Positions 24,490 to 35,500 of a stretch of 64,000 nucleotides of DNA are shown here, in pieces; position 1 is the first letter of the stretch; the number at the start of each line of letters is the position of its first letter. A model generated the notes under the pieces. The model was not told the origin of the DNA. It saw only the letters and a list, made by a program, of their open reading frames with translations, and did no database searches. The stretch lies in the NCBI GenBank assembly GCA_022410635.1, contig JAJVDF010000161.1, positions 186,892 through 250,891 on the forward strand, given 5' to 3'. The translations under genes were made by a program, and so were the position numbers. This stretch comes from Tretioscincus oriximinensis (taxonomy: Eukaryota > Chordata > Lepidosauria > Squamata > Gymnophthalmidae).

Positions 24490-25014
24490 GATCATAAGAA
24501 CATAAGAAGAGCTATATTAGATTGGGCCAGAGCCCATCTAGTCCAGCATTCTGTCTCACACAGAGGCCCACCAGATGCANCTGGGCAGTCCGAACAGAGG
24601 AAAGCAAAATCTGCACCTGTTCATGAAATGCAAATGNCATTTCAGGAGCACTACCTGTTGCTCCATTCTGGAGGCAGCATCAAGACAGCCATCCTAGTAC
24701 CCATTTATACCCTTTGTATCCATAAACCTGTCTAGTCCTGTCTTGAAGGTATTCAAGCTGTTAGCTACCACCTCTTCATGAAATAAAGTCCACAGGCCAA
24801 TGNTCCTCTGGATGAAAAAAATACTTTCCTTTGTCTGTTCTCATTTTTCTGCCCATCAGTTTCAAGGAGTGCCCTCTGGTCCTAGTGTTGTGTGATAGAG
24901 AAAGCATTGTTTCTCTATTCACCCTATCCATCCCATGCATTATTTTGTACACTTAAATCAGATCACCTCTCAAACGTCACCTTCTGGGCTGAAGAGGCCC
25001 AGACATTGCAGCCT
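24490..25014 (-). mobile_element. CR1-clade LINE 3' end, 525 bp
   Basis: Minus-strand copy with the ATAAGAACATAAGAAG terminal tail, the 3'UTR and the ORF2 C-terminal codons (sense: RGDLI, NREKAF, SLKLMGRKMR-like, FIQRxIGLW), truncated within the GLFSLE region near 25014. It lacks the frame continuity of the 19459 copy and has several small indels. Confidence 0.85.
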
Positions 25015-26104
25015 ATAAGAGATGAGAGCTTTAAAGATCGCTTAAAACGTCTAAATTTTAATTTTAAAGTCTCATTTCCAATTAATTTTGCAGATGGTAA
25101 GAAATTTTAGTGTATTGTTTTCTTCTTAAAATTCTTCATTTGATTTAAAAATGTAGCTTGGTACATTACTGTTCAGCTATCTCCAGCCTTTGCAAGTCAG
25201 CATCAATTTCCTAACCGTTATTAATATTATTTAACCAGACTTGAGACCTGTTAAATATCTCATGTCCTTAATTTTCATTCCAGATGTTTGGTATTTTTGA
25301 AGTCAATGGAATGATTTTGCCATGAAATGCAGCGGGAGCTGTTGGGCACACATTATTGGTGTGATGTTGCTTGGNAAGAAGCCATGGAGGCTTTTAGAAA
25401 AATTATTTTGTACTGAATATGCATATAATATGTGGAGTTGTCTGCGAATGTAGCATAAATGCGAATGTTGCTCACGATAGTCTTGGAATTAGCTGCTACT
25501 ACTAGCAATTTTCTGTGAAGCACAAACAACACACTTTTTCATGGTAAGAAACATTTGAAATTGTGTTTGATGGCAGCAACAAAACTNGTTGCTGGCCAGG
25601 GGTATGTGTGGAGAGAGTCCTTCAAGAGAAATCCATAAATTTAAGGAAATTTNAAGTGATAAAGAACCAACCTATCTTAAAGAGAGGGAGAGACAGAGAG
25701 ATGAATAAAAAGTGTTGGGGGGAGGGTAAATGAGTAGCTTCATTCTATTTGAGAATAAAGCACTATGATCTCATTCATAGTACTTCTGTTTAATTCCTGG
25801 CCAATAACGTAGGGTGATCTAGAGGTCATAGAGATTTGAGTATCATTTAGAGTCACAAAGAGAGAGAGAGAAACTTCACACAGCATGAGAAATGGGAGCT
25901 CAAATATCTCTACATTTAAAAGTTCTTTTACTCCAAAAATATATTTTGAAAATATATAGAAATAAAATATTTATTGTTCTTTATTATGCATTAGGGAGGA
26001 AAAGAGGAAGGGAGGGAGGTAGAAGATGATTTCATGTCCAGAAGTGTGTGTGTTTGTGTTTACATTTGTTAATATCTAAAACAATGTGCAACTCAGCAAA
26101 CTGA
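25015..26104. other. Unannotated DNA with short purine tracts
   Basis: GA-rich patches at about 25680-25700 and 25858-25872; otherwise nothing recognised. Confidence 0.4.
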
Positions 26105-26116
26105 TTGCATACTGAG
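26105..26116. repeat. 12-bp target-site duplication, left copy
   Basis: TTGCATACTGAG is repeated exactly at 26197-26208, on the other side of the Penelope-like unit. Confidence 0.8.
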
Positions 26117-26196
26117 CATCTGAAGAAGTAGACCTGTCTACGAAAGCTTATGCCAACCACTTTTCTCAAGTTAGTCTCAAAGTGCTGCTAGCCCCT
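26117..26196 (+). mobile_element. Solo Penelope-like unit, 80 bp
   Basis: Contains CATCTGAAGAAGTAGACC, the short stem GTAGA/TCTAC, CGAAAGCTTATGCC and the AGTCTCAAAGTGCTGCTAGC block also found at 12546-12660, 12762-12843 and 44507-44561. Exact 12-bp direct repeats flank it, so the 80-bp unit inserted on its own. No coding capacity. Confidence 0.65.
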
Positions 26197-26208
26197 TTGC
26201 ATACTGAG
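26197..26208. repeat. 12-bp target-site duplication, right copy
   Basis: Exact repeat of 26105-26116; its first bases overlap the family's usual CTTTGC end. Confidence 0.8.
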
Positions 26209-26804
26209 ATTATTTATACCAGAATGATTCAAATTTTCCGCAGATTTCAGTTATTTTTCCTTCCCAATGAAGGATCATAAAAGAATAGTAACAAAGCTGT
26301 CTGCTTCGCATTAAGGACACCTTTATTTCCCGTCTGACAATGGCAGTAATGGTCTTCTTTGGGCTATTAATGTTACGAAGCATCAGGATTTTGTAATGGC
26401 ACAGGACACAGCCAGCAGTGTTTTCAGAGTAACTAACAATAAATAAAAATAGTTCTTTCAGAATTATGGCCTAAAAGGCACATCACACACAAAAATAACC
26501 CATAGGTATAGAAAAGGAAAATAAATCAAATAAAGCCAGGTGCTGTCTTGACTCAAAATAGATTTTCACAGAAAAGAAGATTTTCATAGTGAAAGAAAGT
26601 GAAAAAAGGAGACATACTGGAAATGTAGTAATAAATTTTTGTAGTAATAAATTATTNACTTTGTACAGTGGATACTTGGATAGGATTGCCCTATGGGATA
26701 CAGAACATTTTATTTATGACAATTAGATACTGCCCTCCAAAGAACTAGAAGTGCTGCGCAGTATTCGTCTTCCTTCTGTACTGACATCCCTAACTATAGT
26801 CATT

Positions 26805-27051
26805 CATTTCAGAGAAATAGTCATATTAGTTCAGAAAGCCCAGCAATGGGGTTAGTAGCACTTGAAGACTAACAGGGGAAAAGTAGGTGGCATAAACTTT
26901 TGTAGACATGTCTACTTCTTCAGATGCTAGAAGGCCAAAGTCAGAAACAAACTTTATACTAAACTGAGCATAGGAGATAAAAAAGGGCCATACCACATTT
27001 ACATGTCCTTTGTCATCTCCTGCACTTAGTTTTGTATAAAGTTTGTTTCAA
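26805..27051 (-). mobile_element. Penelope-like unit with internal hairpin
   Basis: Minus-strand copy: ATTTCAGAGAAATAGTCATA at the left is the family's terminal sequence, and CATGTCTACTTCTTCAGATGC at 26910-26935 is the complement of the CTGAAGAAG core. It extends further 5' than the other copies. That extension (26943-27051) is an imperfect inverted repeat of about 45-bp arms around AAACAAACTTTATAC and its complement. No direct repeats were identified at the edges. Confidence 0.55.
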
Positions 27052-27876
27052 GAATCACTTCTGAATCTGCAGAGAGCTAGAAATTAANATCCTTAGCTTC
27101 AGTTCCCCCTGGGAACACATTTCAGTGGTACACTTTAATATGTGAGTGATACAGATCGTCATGTTAGACCAGAAAAAGGAGACATGTTCCTTTCTGCATG
27201 CCTCTGTTTATCTCACCTTCCGCTTGAAACACCAATAGACTGTGCCCCAGTATAAGCAAAATTTTGTCTGTCTACTATATATCTGGCTTATTCCATCACA
27301 ACATGGATGGAGAGAGTTGAATGGGAGGGCCTTTTCTCTTCAGTCCTACTTGTGGAAACAAAGACTTTAAGAGAATTAGGTGCTTTCAAAATTAAGTCTT
27401 ATTTGGGGATAAATATTTCAGAATCTGGTAGTGAGGCTGTCATTTACATACTAATTACATACTTACTACAGGCCCCTATTTCAAGTATAAAGCCCACTGT
27501 TGAAAGGATCTTAAATTCCATGCTAGTTATTTTCCAGGTAAATGTGAAAAATTCATGTAATTTTTCCAGATAAGTTTGGGTTAGAAGGTTTTACAATTTA
27601 TGACAAATTGCCTGGAGAGGTTTAACACATTGATACTTGAGGGCCACTTTTTATTGGTTATGTAGCAGCAGGCCACTTCCAGATTGACTGAGAAATACTT
27701 TGTGAATGTATGACCTTTCCACACAACTAGAGAACAATTCCAGATGGACTGTCTTGGCCAATGTTAACTGGCCAGACCATTAACTGCACAGACTATCCCA
27801 TAAAGAGAAACGTGAATCTGCTCCCCACACTTTTTGATATAATTCCTCACTAGCATATACTTTTATATTATCATTA
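27052..27876. other. Unannotated DNA
   Basis: The 88-codon frame at 27307-27573 has no recognised domain. Nothing else supported. Confidence 0.4.
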
Positions 27877-27990
27877 CTAGTGGAAAAGCCCACAAATATG
27901 ATGCTGGGGAAGGCAAGCGGCATCTGAGACAGTGTTCGGAGAAGGCAGCTATTGGGTCCCTCTTCCCAGCACTTCACAAGCCAAGAAGTA
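27877..27990 (-). mobile_element. Helitron-like 3' terminus
   Basis: On the minus strand the sequence ends TGGGCTTTTCCACTAG followed by host T, the same terminal pattern as 16542-16908 and 1634. Only the terminus and about 110 bases can be aligned by eye; the 5' end was not found. Confidence 0.4.
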
Positions 27991-29108
27991 TCGTGTTTAT
28001 CATACCGAGAAGGTAAATTCTTGCATGCAAAACAAAAACAGCAGCATGTTACAAGGATTAAATTTGGGGTTATATCTTTAATAATTATAGAAGCGTGAAC
28101 TTTTCACCAGCTGCAGCTTCTAATCCCTGAACAATCATGGGCATGTCACTTTTTCACACCTACGAAAGGCGCAAATTTCTGTCCCAAATCTACGGGCACA
28201 CTATTTTAGCTATTCTATATAGTTTTGTTTTTTNAAAAAANTATTCTATTGTGACTCACCTTGAAATCTTTTTTCAAAAATAAAAGATACTTTTTGCCCT
28301 TTTAAATGCAAATGGTTGTCTTATCAGCCTATATGACACATAAGAAGGGCATAGTTAAAAAAAAAACCTAAACATTGCTTTANTTCACATTCTGTATGAA
28401 GTGACATTTTCTAGTGTATAAAATGAAAGACAGCAAAAATAGATTTGATCTTGCCCAGTAACCATGGTTACCCTATTTCCTGTTGCTAACATAGATGTAG
28501 AAGTATTTGGCCAACACATATTGAAACCTATCTCTTCCAACCACAAGGATTAGAAATTTACCTCTTTCAAAAATGAAAGCTAGGATTCTCAGGATTCTTA
28601 TAAAACCCATATATCCCCTTGAGTCTAAAAGAGCAGCTTAGGACTTCCTACCTTCCTTCTGTGAGTTTGGCTACACAATCATAGTATTCTTGTGCTTTGC
28701 CATCTCTGAATTATGATCACTGGTCATAATGGAGTGTGAATGAACAATCATCACCTAATGGAATGCAAAGGAAGAATGACTTCATGCTTCAGTCTTCTCC
28801 ATGTCTTTTCCATACTGGGCCATGTTCTGGGATGTACCTTGGAATAGAGACATGCAATCTGTATGCTACTTCAATGTATTTTGGGCCTGTTATAGTTGGA
28901 AAGGAATGAGGCAAATCACTGCTCTAAGAAACATCTCAGGAAAAGGGGGTAAAAAAAACCCAACTCCCCCTTTTGCTTCTCTTCTTCTTCCTCTCCTTCC
29001 TCTTCCAGCATCTTAACTAACAAGATCAAAGATAAGTTTTTTCCAGTGATGGTTGTTCTGAGGGTGGAGTTCTTCTGGGATTCTTGGACAATGGAATATT
29101 CTTGTCTG
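27991..29108. other. Unannotated DNA
   Basis: A pyrimidine-rich patch at about 28960-29010; no recognised element or gene. Confidence 0.4.
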
Positions 29109-29214
29109 TTCAAAATCTGAGTTTGGGGAATAGAAGTCAGTGATGTTAATATTTCAAGCTTTCTACACTGGATACTCCAAGGAAGACTTTTATTCCCCAA
29201 ACTCAGATTTTGAA
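29109..29214. repeat. 30-bp inverted repeat, 29 of 30 matched
   Basis: The arm 29109-29138 pairs with 29185-29214 at 29 of 30 positions, with a 46-base spacer. The arm core is CAAAATCTGAGTTTGGGGAA. No flanking direct repeat was found. It could form a long hairpin in RNA or be a small fold-back insertion. Confidence 0.9.
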
Positions 29215-29863
29215 AAAGCTAGGATAGTCCACTGTCCAGGAGAAATGGTGTTAAAGGAAATGGGGGCATGTGCCCTGAGAGATAAGCTGAGGGGGCAGCT
29301 TTAATTGATGGAGATGCCACAGAACTTAATTGCAATTCTATCTCTTCTTCACATACATACGATATATCCAGGAAAACATCCTAGCTCATGCTATAAGTAA
29401 TCATCACATAATAAATGGATTGCTTGATGATCACTTCTCTGTCCATGTCTGAGACAGTGGGGCAGGGAATACACAATGAGTTTAGCTATCATTGGCATCC
29501 AGCACTGTAAATCCGGGAATTTCATCGGGGCAAAATCTCCAGACATACATGATTGGTACGATTTGTGCATGCATGGTCATGCTTTTTGGTAACTGCATAA
29601 ACTTGTGGATACTAGCTAAGATGGCAGCTTACAGTATATTGTGCTATACTGGGGGAAAACTATATGAAAGCTGCTTTTCCTCCAGTGGTTTTATATGGTA
29701 CAGTATACTGAATGTGTTCTTCACATTTTCTTTATACTTGTATGGTATGAGCATTGCCAAACTCAGTGGCAGTCACAATATACTAGTGTAGGAAAAAAGT
29801 AAAGAACCCATGTGGATGAGCTCATATTTTTTTCCCTAAATCATAAATGCTTTAATTACTTTA
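29215..29863. other. Unannotated DNA
   Basis: A 99-codon frame at 29492-29791 is hydrophobic but resembles no protein family I know, and the surrounding DNA shows no coding context. Confidence 0.4.
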
Positions 29864-30233
29864 CATAAGAACATAAGAGGAGCCATGTGAACTGGGTCAG
29901 AACTCGTCTAGTCCAGCATTCTGTCTCACACAGAGGCCCACCAATTGCATCTGGGCATTCTGAACAGAAGAAGGCAAAATATGCACCTGTTGTTGACTCC
30001 TTGCATATGATATTCCAGGTGTACTGCCTGTTGCTCCATCCCAGAGGCAGCACAAAATGATCCACCCTAATAGCTATTTAAACCCTTAAACTTGTTTAAT
30101 CCTGTCATAAACCTATCCAGGCTGCCAGCCATCACTATCTCTTCTGGAAGTAAGTTCCAAAAACCAATGACCCTCTGGGTGAGAAAATACTTTCCTTTGT
30201 CGTTCTCACTCTTTTACCCATCAGTTTCAAGGA
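29864..30233 (-). mobile_element. CR1-clade LINE 3' end, diverged
   Basis: Minus-strand copy beginning ACATAAGAACATAAGAGG, with 3'UTR and ORF2 C-terminal region. It is more diverged than the other copies and truncated near 30233. Confidence 0.8.
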
Positions 30234-31135
30234 AACTTTAACACGGTTCTTAGATTTAAACCAAAAATATATCATCAGCTAATTTCTCTTTAGCATCCTA
30301 GCAAGAAATTTATTTCAGTAGTTCTTTTTTATGTGGAAAGGAGAGGCGATGTTTAGTCAGATGTCTGTCCTGAAAATTATCGAGTATTTTATTAAATCAA
30401 AATTCATCAGTGCTAGATAAGTTTCGATTCAGAAGTATGTGACTGGAATCTAAAAAATAAAGGAAAGCAACAAACATTACCATTATTGATTTATCATCAG
30501 CTTTTGATTTCACAGATAGGACTAACCTGTGGAAGGAATTAGTAAAATAGAATTGGATAGCAGGTTGCTATGAAAATTGAAATATGAAGAAAAACTTTTG
30601 GATAGGTAAGTCGTACGTCAAGTATGGTGTTAAATCTGCACTGTAGGAATGAAAGCAAACTGTAGATAATACAGAATTTCCTGTAGAGGACTTTTTGAAA
30701 GCTACAGCAGATGGTTTTTGAGCTTTTTATAAAGAAAAGGAATGTTATAAAAATCCACCAGGACTAATAATCCATAGGAGCTGGGGCAGGTAGGGGGAGG
30801 GTCCTTAAAAATACAACTGTGTAATATCTGAACCTACTGCTGATCTTGAAATTGCAGATAGAAATAAGACTCACATGTTACAATGAGCTTCCTTGACTAT
30901 TTTGTCTTGCAGCTTTTAATATGTTTGGTGTTTAATAGGAGGCCTGATACATTCTATCCCACTTCAGAAATACCATTGGCATGCAGAGCTAGGAAAATAC
31001 TGACGAATCAGATTTTACAGATCTCCTCATTGCTTCTGTTGTTTTCTGACAAGACTTAAGATTTCCATGTTGTAGCACTGATGGGGAAACTTAAACTCCT
31101 TCCAGAAGGAAGCAGAAGCAACTGGGAGATCTGCA
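30234..31135. other. Unannotated DNA; right part may belong to the 32-kb repeat family
   Basis: 30234-31000 holds nothing I recognise. From about 31040 the sequence is probably part of the same unclassified repeat as 32032-32530, which is interrupted by the L1 fragment. Confidence 0.35.
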
Positions 31136-31239
31136 GTCCTTGGGGCTGTTTCCATCTTTGTCAGGAGATCCCCAAGGACTGACTGGGCTACGATAGGGAC
31201 ACTGAACACACAGCAAAACAACACTTAAAGTGAATTGTG
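31136..31239. repeat. 104-bp direct duplication, left copy
   Basis: Matches 31928-32031 over 104 bases with three differences, all transitions (T/C, G/A, A/G). The two copies abut the two ends of the L1 fragment exactly. Confidence 0.9.
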
Positions 31240-31927
31240 GGACTGCTCATGCGCGAACGAAGGGACTAAGATGCGTCCAGGCGAAGCTCCTCTCTCGACT
31301 GCCCGGGTTATACTAAATTCCTACACCCTGGACTGAAATTCGAGCCTCTTACACCAGCATACCCCTGACAAACTGAGAACTGTAAGTNCTGGGCCCCATC
31401 TAGGGCAACGTGCTGCCTCTAAATGCATAATTTATTCGTTCCTGGAACTCTCTCCCAGAACACCGCGAAAATGGCAACGGGGGCTAGTAATACTAGTTCC
31501 CCAACCAAAACTGCGGGGGAAGACAAAAAGCTAGATCAGGTCCTCAAAGCTATTCAAAGCATAGAAACAAAGCTAGCGGGGGTAGCTGCAGATATTCAAG
31601 AGTTAAAAATGAATACTCTCACCCTCCAGCAAGATTTTAAAAAGACCCAAAAAAGCTATGAGGATAACAAAGAGGACATAACAATCCACTCCTCCCAAAT
31701 TAAGGTATTAGAAAACGTGATGGATTCCACGAAGGAGGAGGTGGGGGAGATTAGAAAAAGACTTATTGCCCAGGAGGAACGCAGCAGAAGATCTAATCTC
31801 CGCTTTAAAGGGTTTATCCCAGACTTTGGAACAACAGGAATATCTAAAAGCATATTAGACTGGCTAAAAGCTAATGGGATTTCCCTAGAACAACAGNACA
31901 TACTAAGAGCGCATTGGACTACAAGCG
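31240..31927 (+). mobile_element. L1-clade LINE 5' fragment (5'UTR plus start of ORF1)
   Basis: A 688-bp insert between two 104-bp direct repeats. The first 230 bases are CpG-containing, GC-richer sequence typical of an L1 5'UTR. From 31471 ORF1 is open (separate entry). The insert stops inside ORF1 with no ORF2, 3'UTR or poly(A), the opposite of the usual 5' truncation of L1 copies. The long flanking duplication suggests an unusual insertion route. Confidence 0.75.
31471..31927 (+). pseudogene. L1 ORF1 protein, N-terminal fragment
   Basis: About 152 residues are open from ATG 31471 (MATGASNTSS). They comprise a polar N-terminus, a heptad-rich predicted coiled coil (roughly residues 20-115, with LDQVLKAIQSIETKL and QEERS), then RRSNLRFKGF at the start of the RNA-recognition-like domain and a truncated ILRAHW. 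ORF1p is the trimeric RNA-binding chaperone of L1 particles; the R-R-x-N-L-R motif after the coiled coil is typical. The frame runs on into flanking DNA to 31974 and then stops. One codon has an ambiguous base. The C-terminal domain is missing. Confidence 0.75.
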
Positions 31928-32031
31928 GTCCTTGGGGCTGTTTCCATCTTTGCCAGGAGATCCCCAAGGACTGACTGGGCTACAATAGGGACACTGAGCA
32001 CACAGCAAAACAACACTTAAAGTGAATTGTG
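31928..32031. repeat. 104-bp direct duplication, right copy
   Basis: See 31136-31239; about 97% identical by eye. Confidence 0.9.
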
Positions 32032-32530
32032 TTAAGCTGAATTTGCAATGTTTTTTTAAGCACAATCTGTTAAGGCACCACGTGACACTGCATGGCAAAA
32101 GTGTTTCCCATTTGCAGTAAGGCTGGCTCAACACAAGGTACTTTTACTGGCTTCTCTTGATCCCTCTGCCATACAAGGCAATGGAGCTTCCGCTGTCCCC
32201 ACCACCCACCCCCGGGAAAAAGCTCATTTGTTGTGAAATGAAAGGTTGCTGGTGTTTTCTGACACCAGCATGAAATACAAATCAAAGTGAAGCTCCCTGG
32301 AACCCTGCTGTCTGTTGCACCACTGTGAACCTTGGTATACTGTGAGAAGACGCCAGCCAGTCAGGATTACAAAATTGCAGCTGGCTGACTTGCACAGTAT
32401 CAACTTCCGCTCCTGCAAGTGTTTCCTCTCGCCAGCTCCATGTAAATTTTTAAGGTAACATACACTGACAGTGGATTAGTTTATTCCAGGTTTAAACCCC
32501 ATTTCGAGTTTTACTCTGTAATGTGCGAGG
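32032..32530 (-). repeat. Unclassified interspersed repeat 'Y', minus copy
   Basis: The reverse complement matches 43436-43890 in order: CGAAATGGGGTTT, ACATGGAGCTGGC, GTCAGCCAGCTG, CTTCTCACAGTATACCAAG, GAAAACACCAGCAACC, TGAGCTTTTTCCCGGG and TTGCCTTGTATG. The family probably continues on the far side of the L1 insert to about 31040. Similarity appears at both nucleotide and peptide level (SENTSNL against SENISNL), so an old coding origin is possible. No transposase or polymerase motif is recognised. Confidence 0.55.
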
Positions 32531-35500
32531 AANCTGAATGGAAATGGGTGAATCCAACATAGAGCCGAACAGCCTTCATGCTCATTTTTTTTCACCTCGT
32601 GGGAGTGCAGCCAATGCAGTTTTAATCTGATCTACATCTGCAGTCTCTTCCAAAGAGAAAAGGAGAAAGTTACACCTAAACTTTAATCCACTGCCAGTCA
32701 ATTTCAGACTGAGAGAAAAAATATTCAGTTGTTTTAAACCAGACTGGAAGTATACTAGGACCCTCCCCAATATTGGTGCAGTCAAAGAGAAATTTCTCTC
32801 AGGCTTATCTGCATGCTTTCTAATTGGATTTCAAACACTGCAGATTCACTCCAAATTAGCAAAGTGACAGTTTCCCCTTCATCACCCAGAAAATCCACCT
32901 TTGGGTTAGATAATGTGGAAGGAAAACTGTTGCCATTTTCTGATTCTTTCTCTCACTTTGAAGATGGATTGGATATGTTGCTTATTATTATAATGTCAGT
33001 CCAAAGAAACAGACCATCAGGAAGAAAGGAGTGAATTCTGTCTTACATTATAATGTATAAATGTCAAAATGGATTTGTTTGGTGAGTTGTAGTGGTTATT
33101 AAAGAAGTGAAATTCCCATAAAACCACGTACCTTGTTATTTAACCATTTGTAGTGATTCCGTCTTGCCCACTTTGCATAACAACAATAAATGACTAAGAC
33201 AAGAACTCTATAGACCATATTTAGTACTTCAGGGGCAGAATTACCATACATAACAATTTCAAACTGTATATTTTATCCTCTTATTTAACAGAAGCATTAG
33301 CCTGAGACACAGAAAGCAGCTTACAGTTAGCCAGCACAAATGATGCAAGATGTACACTAGGGCTTTTCTTTTTTGTAGGTCTTTAGATGTTCTACATTTG
33401 GGCTTTGGAACAAAATCACATTCAAAATAGACCCTTTTAGTTTGAGTAATTATCCAGGTGAGACTTTTTTGTGATAACCCACACACACCCCACTATTCTG
33501 CTTAATGTCATTCAAATAATATGAAAGATTTTAAAAACAAGGCAATTCTACTCAAATCAAATATCTCTGCCTTCCATGTCCCCCATTCTCCCTCTGCATC
33601 ACATCCCTAGCTTTCAATTTCACCCCCTTTGTACTGACAAAAAAGTAGCAAAAGGCAGCAAAAGAAAGGTAGCAATAAGCACAATCAACTGGTCTGGTGG
33701 TGGTGGCAACTCCTACCAAGAGCTAGGGAAGTAGTAGGAAGGGAGGCTTGTGATGAGAAAGGCAGCAGGAGGATAAATTCTTACACAAAACCAACACTAC
33801 CCCAGCTCTTTGCTTGATGCCCCAAGAGACATCACTTTGGTACTTTAGATTATTTTGTCTGCGCCATGAATCAGAAATTGATTATCTAATAAGAGCCCCC
33901 AATTAAAATGAACTGTTTACAAAAGGTAGCTTTGGAGCGAACAACATCTTTAAAAATCATGAGATCTTTGGAATCAGCAGTATGTTTACTGTATGTTATA
34001 TCAAAATAAATCTTCCTGCTAAATCAATTTATGAAAGGCTTCACCTTTACATGTGTTTTCTGGGATACCTAAACCAGACCACACTATATAGTCTATTATA
34101 TTACAAATACGAATAGTTTATTGATTAGTCATTTGACCATATCAAATTTACAAAAGATAGAAACATTTGGCCATAATAAGTACAAATCTCGATTAAAACA
34201 AAAAGAGAATTAATATTATTTGCCCCCATCTCACTTACAGAACATCCCATTAATTTCAATGAATAATTTCCTAAGTCAAGCAGCCTTAGTAAGAAACAGG
34301 GCAACCTTGTGTGTCACCTGGGGATTCTCTCCTATCATGAGATAATTCAGCTGAAGTTCTGCAGTCCTATGGGACACCCTTTTTAATAAAGATCCTAGAC
34401 ATGTTAAGCAGGATATGATATAGATTAGTCTATTATATAATAGACTATATAGTCTTCCTGATCTACACCAGAATCCCAGAAATATGAGACCCAGAAGTGG
34501 GCCATGTGGCATACTATACCAGGACAATGATAAATCAAAAAACACCCCTTGACATTTCCTCTTCTTCTGCCCTTCTTGAACTTCCTAAACACAATTATAT
34601 TTTTCAGTTNTTTATCAATAATTATTATGTGCCCAAAAATTGATACAGCAACAGCAGCCAAAAGTGCAAAGGGTGGATCAGGAAATGTGGTTTCCCAACC
34701 TGTAATGAGCTTCAAACAACTCCAGCAAATTACCATGCCTTGTTCCATGGGTCTCCCCTGCATCCTATCTATCTGGCCACAAAATCTGTGTCTTTATTAA
34801 CTAACATGCATGGAAGACACACTGATTTTGGTTGATCTATCTAATAATGCTTTTGAAACAACAATNAGAAAGGAGATACTATAGACATGTGATATGAACT
34901 ATAAGACATATTTACACTTGACAAGGTGGACAAAGCTAGCCAAAAAACAACAGATAGATTGATGCCAGCTTGATGGAAGCTGTGGAGTGGGAAGAGATGC
35001 AGCACAGGGATAGGGGGAGCCATGAGAAGAAACTGATAATTGTGGCTGGCAGGAAAGCCACGGAAGAGAGTGGAGTCTTGATTTATTCCAATCCCATGAC
35101 TTTTCCTACAGCATCTCACTATTGCCATCAGTTTCCTCAGTTCCCATAGGCTTTTCCCCAACCACACTGCCCCATCACCCAGAAGCTTCATAACAACAGA
35201 CACTACTTCATCAGCTCCACAAGTAGTTCCTCAGTTCCTTACCGATATGCTGAAGATTGTGGCAAATTTGCTCTTTTATGTGCATTGGCAATTTAGACGA
35301 TTCCACTATCTGCTGATATATGTGCTTACATGCAACTTACATTCACAAATGAAAGTGGAGAGAATTTTATATCCACAGATAGCACATATCATAATAGTGT
35401 GAGTTGTTTACCAGCATAAACATTGTAAATACACTGTACTTTCACAGCTAGGAAATTTATTAATCAAATCCACATAATGGGGTGTAGTTTAATGTCTATG

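Noticed and set aside
29492..29791. 99-codon hydrophobic frame that might be a membrane protein
   Set aside because: No family resemblance, no conserved neighbours and composition like the flanking AT-rich DNA.
31027..31224. 65-codon minus-strand frame as part of a gene interrupted by the L1
   Set aside because: It probably belongs to repeat family 'Y', and frames in the other copy are broken.
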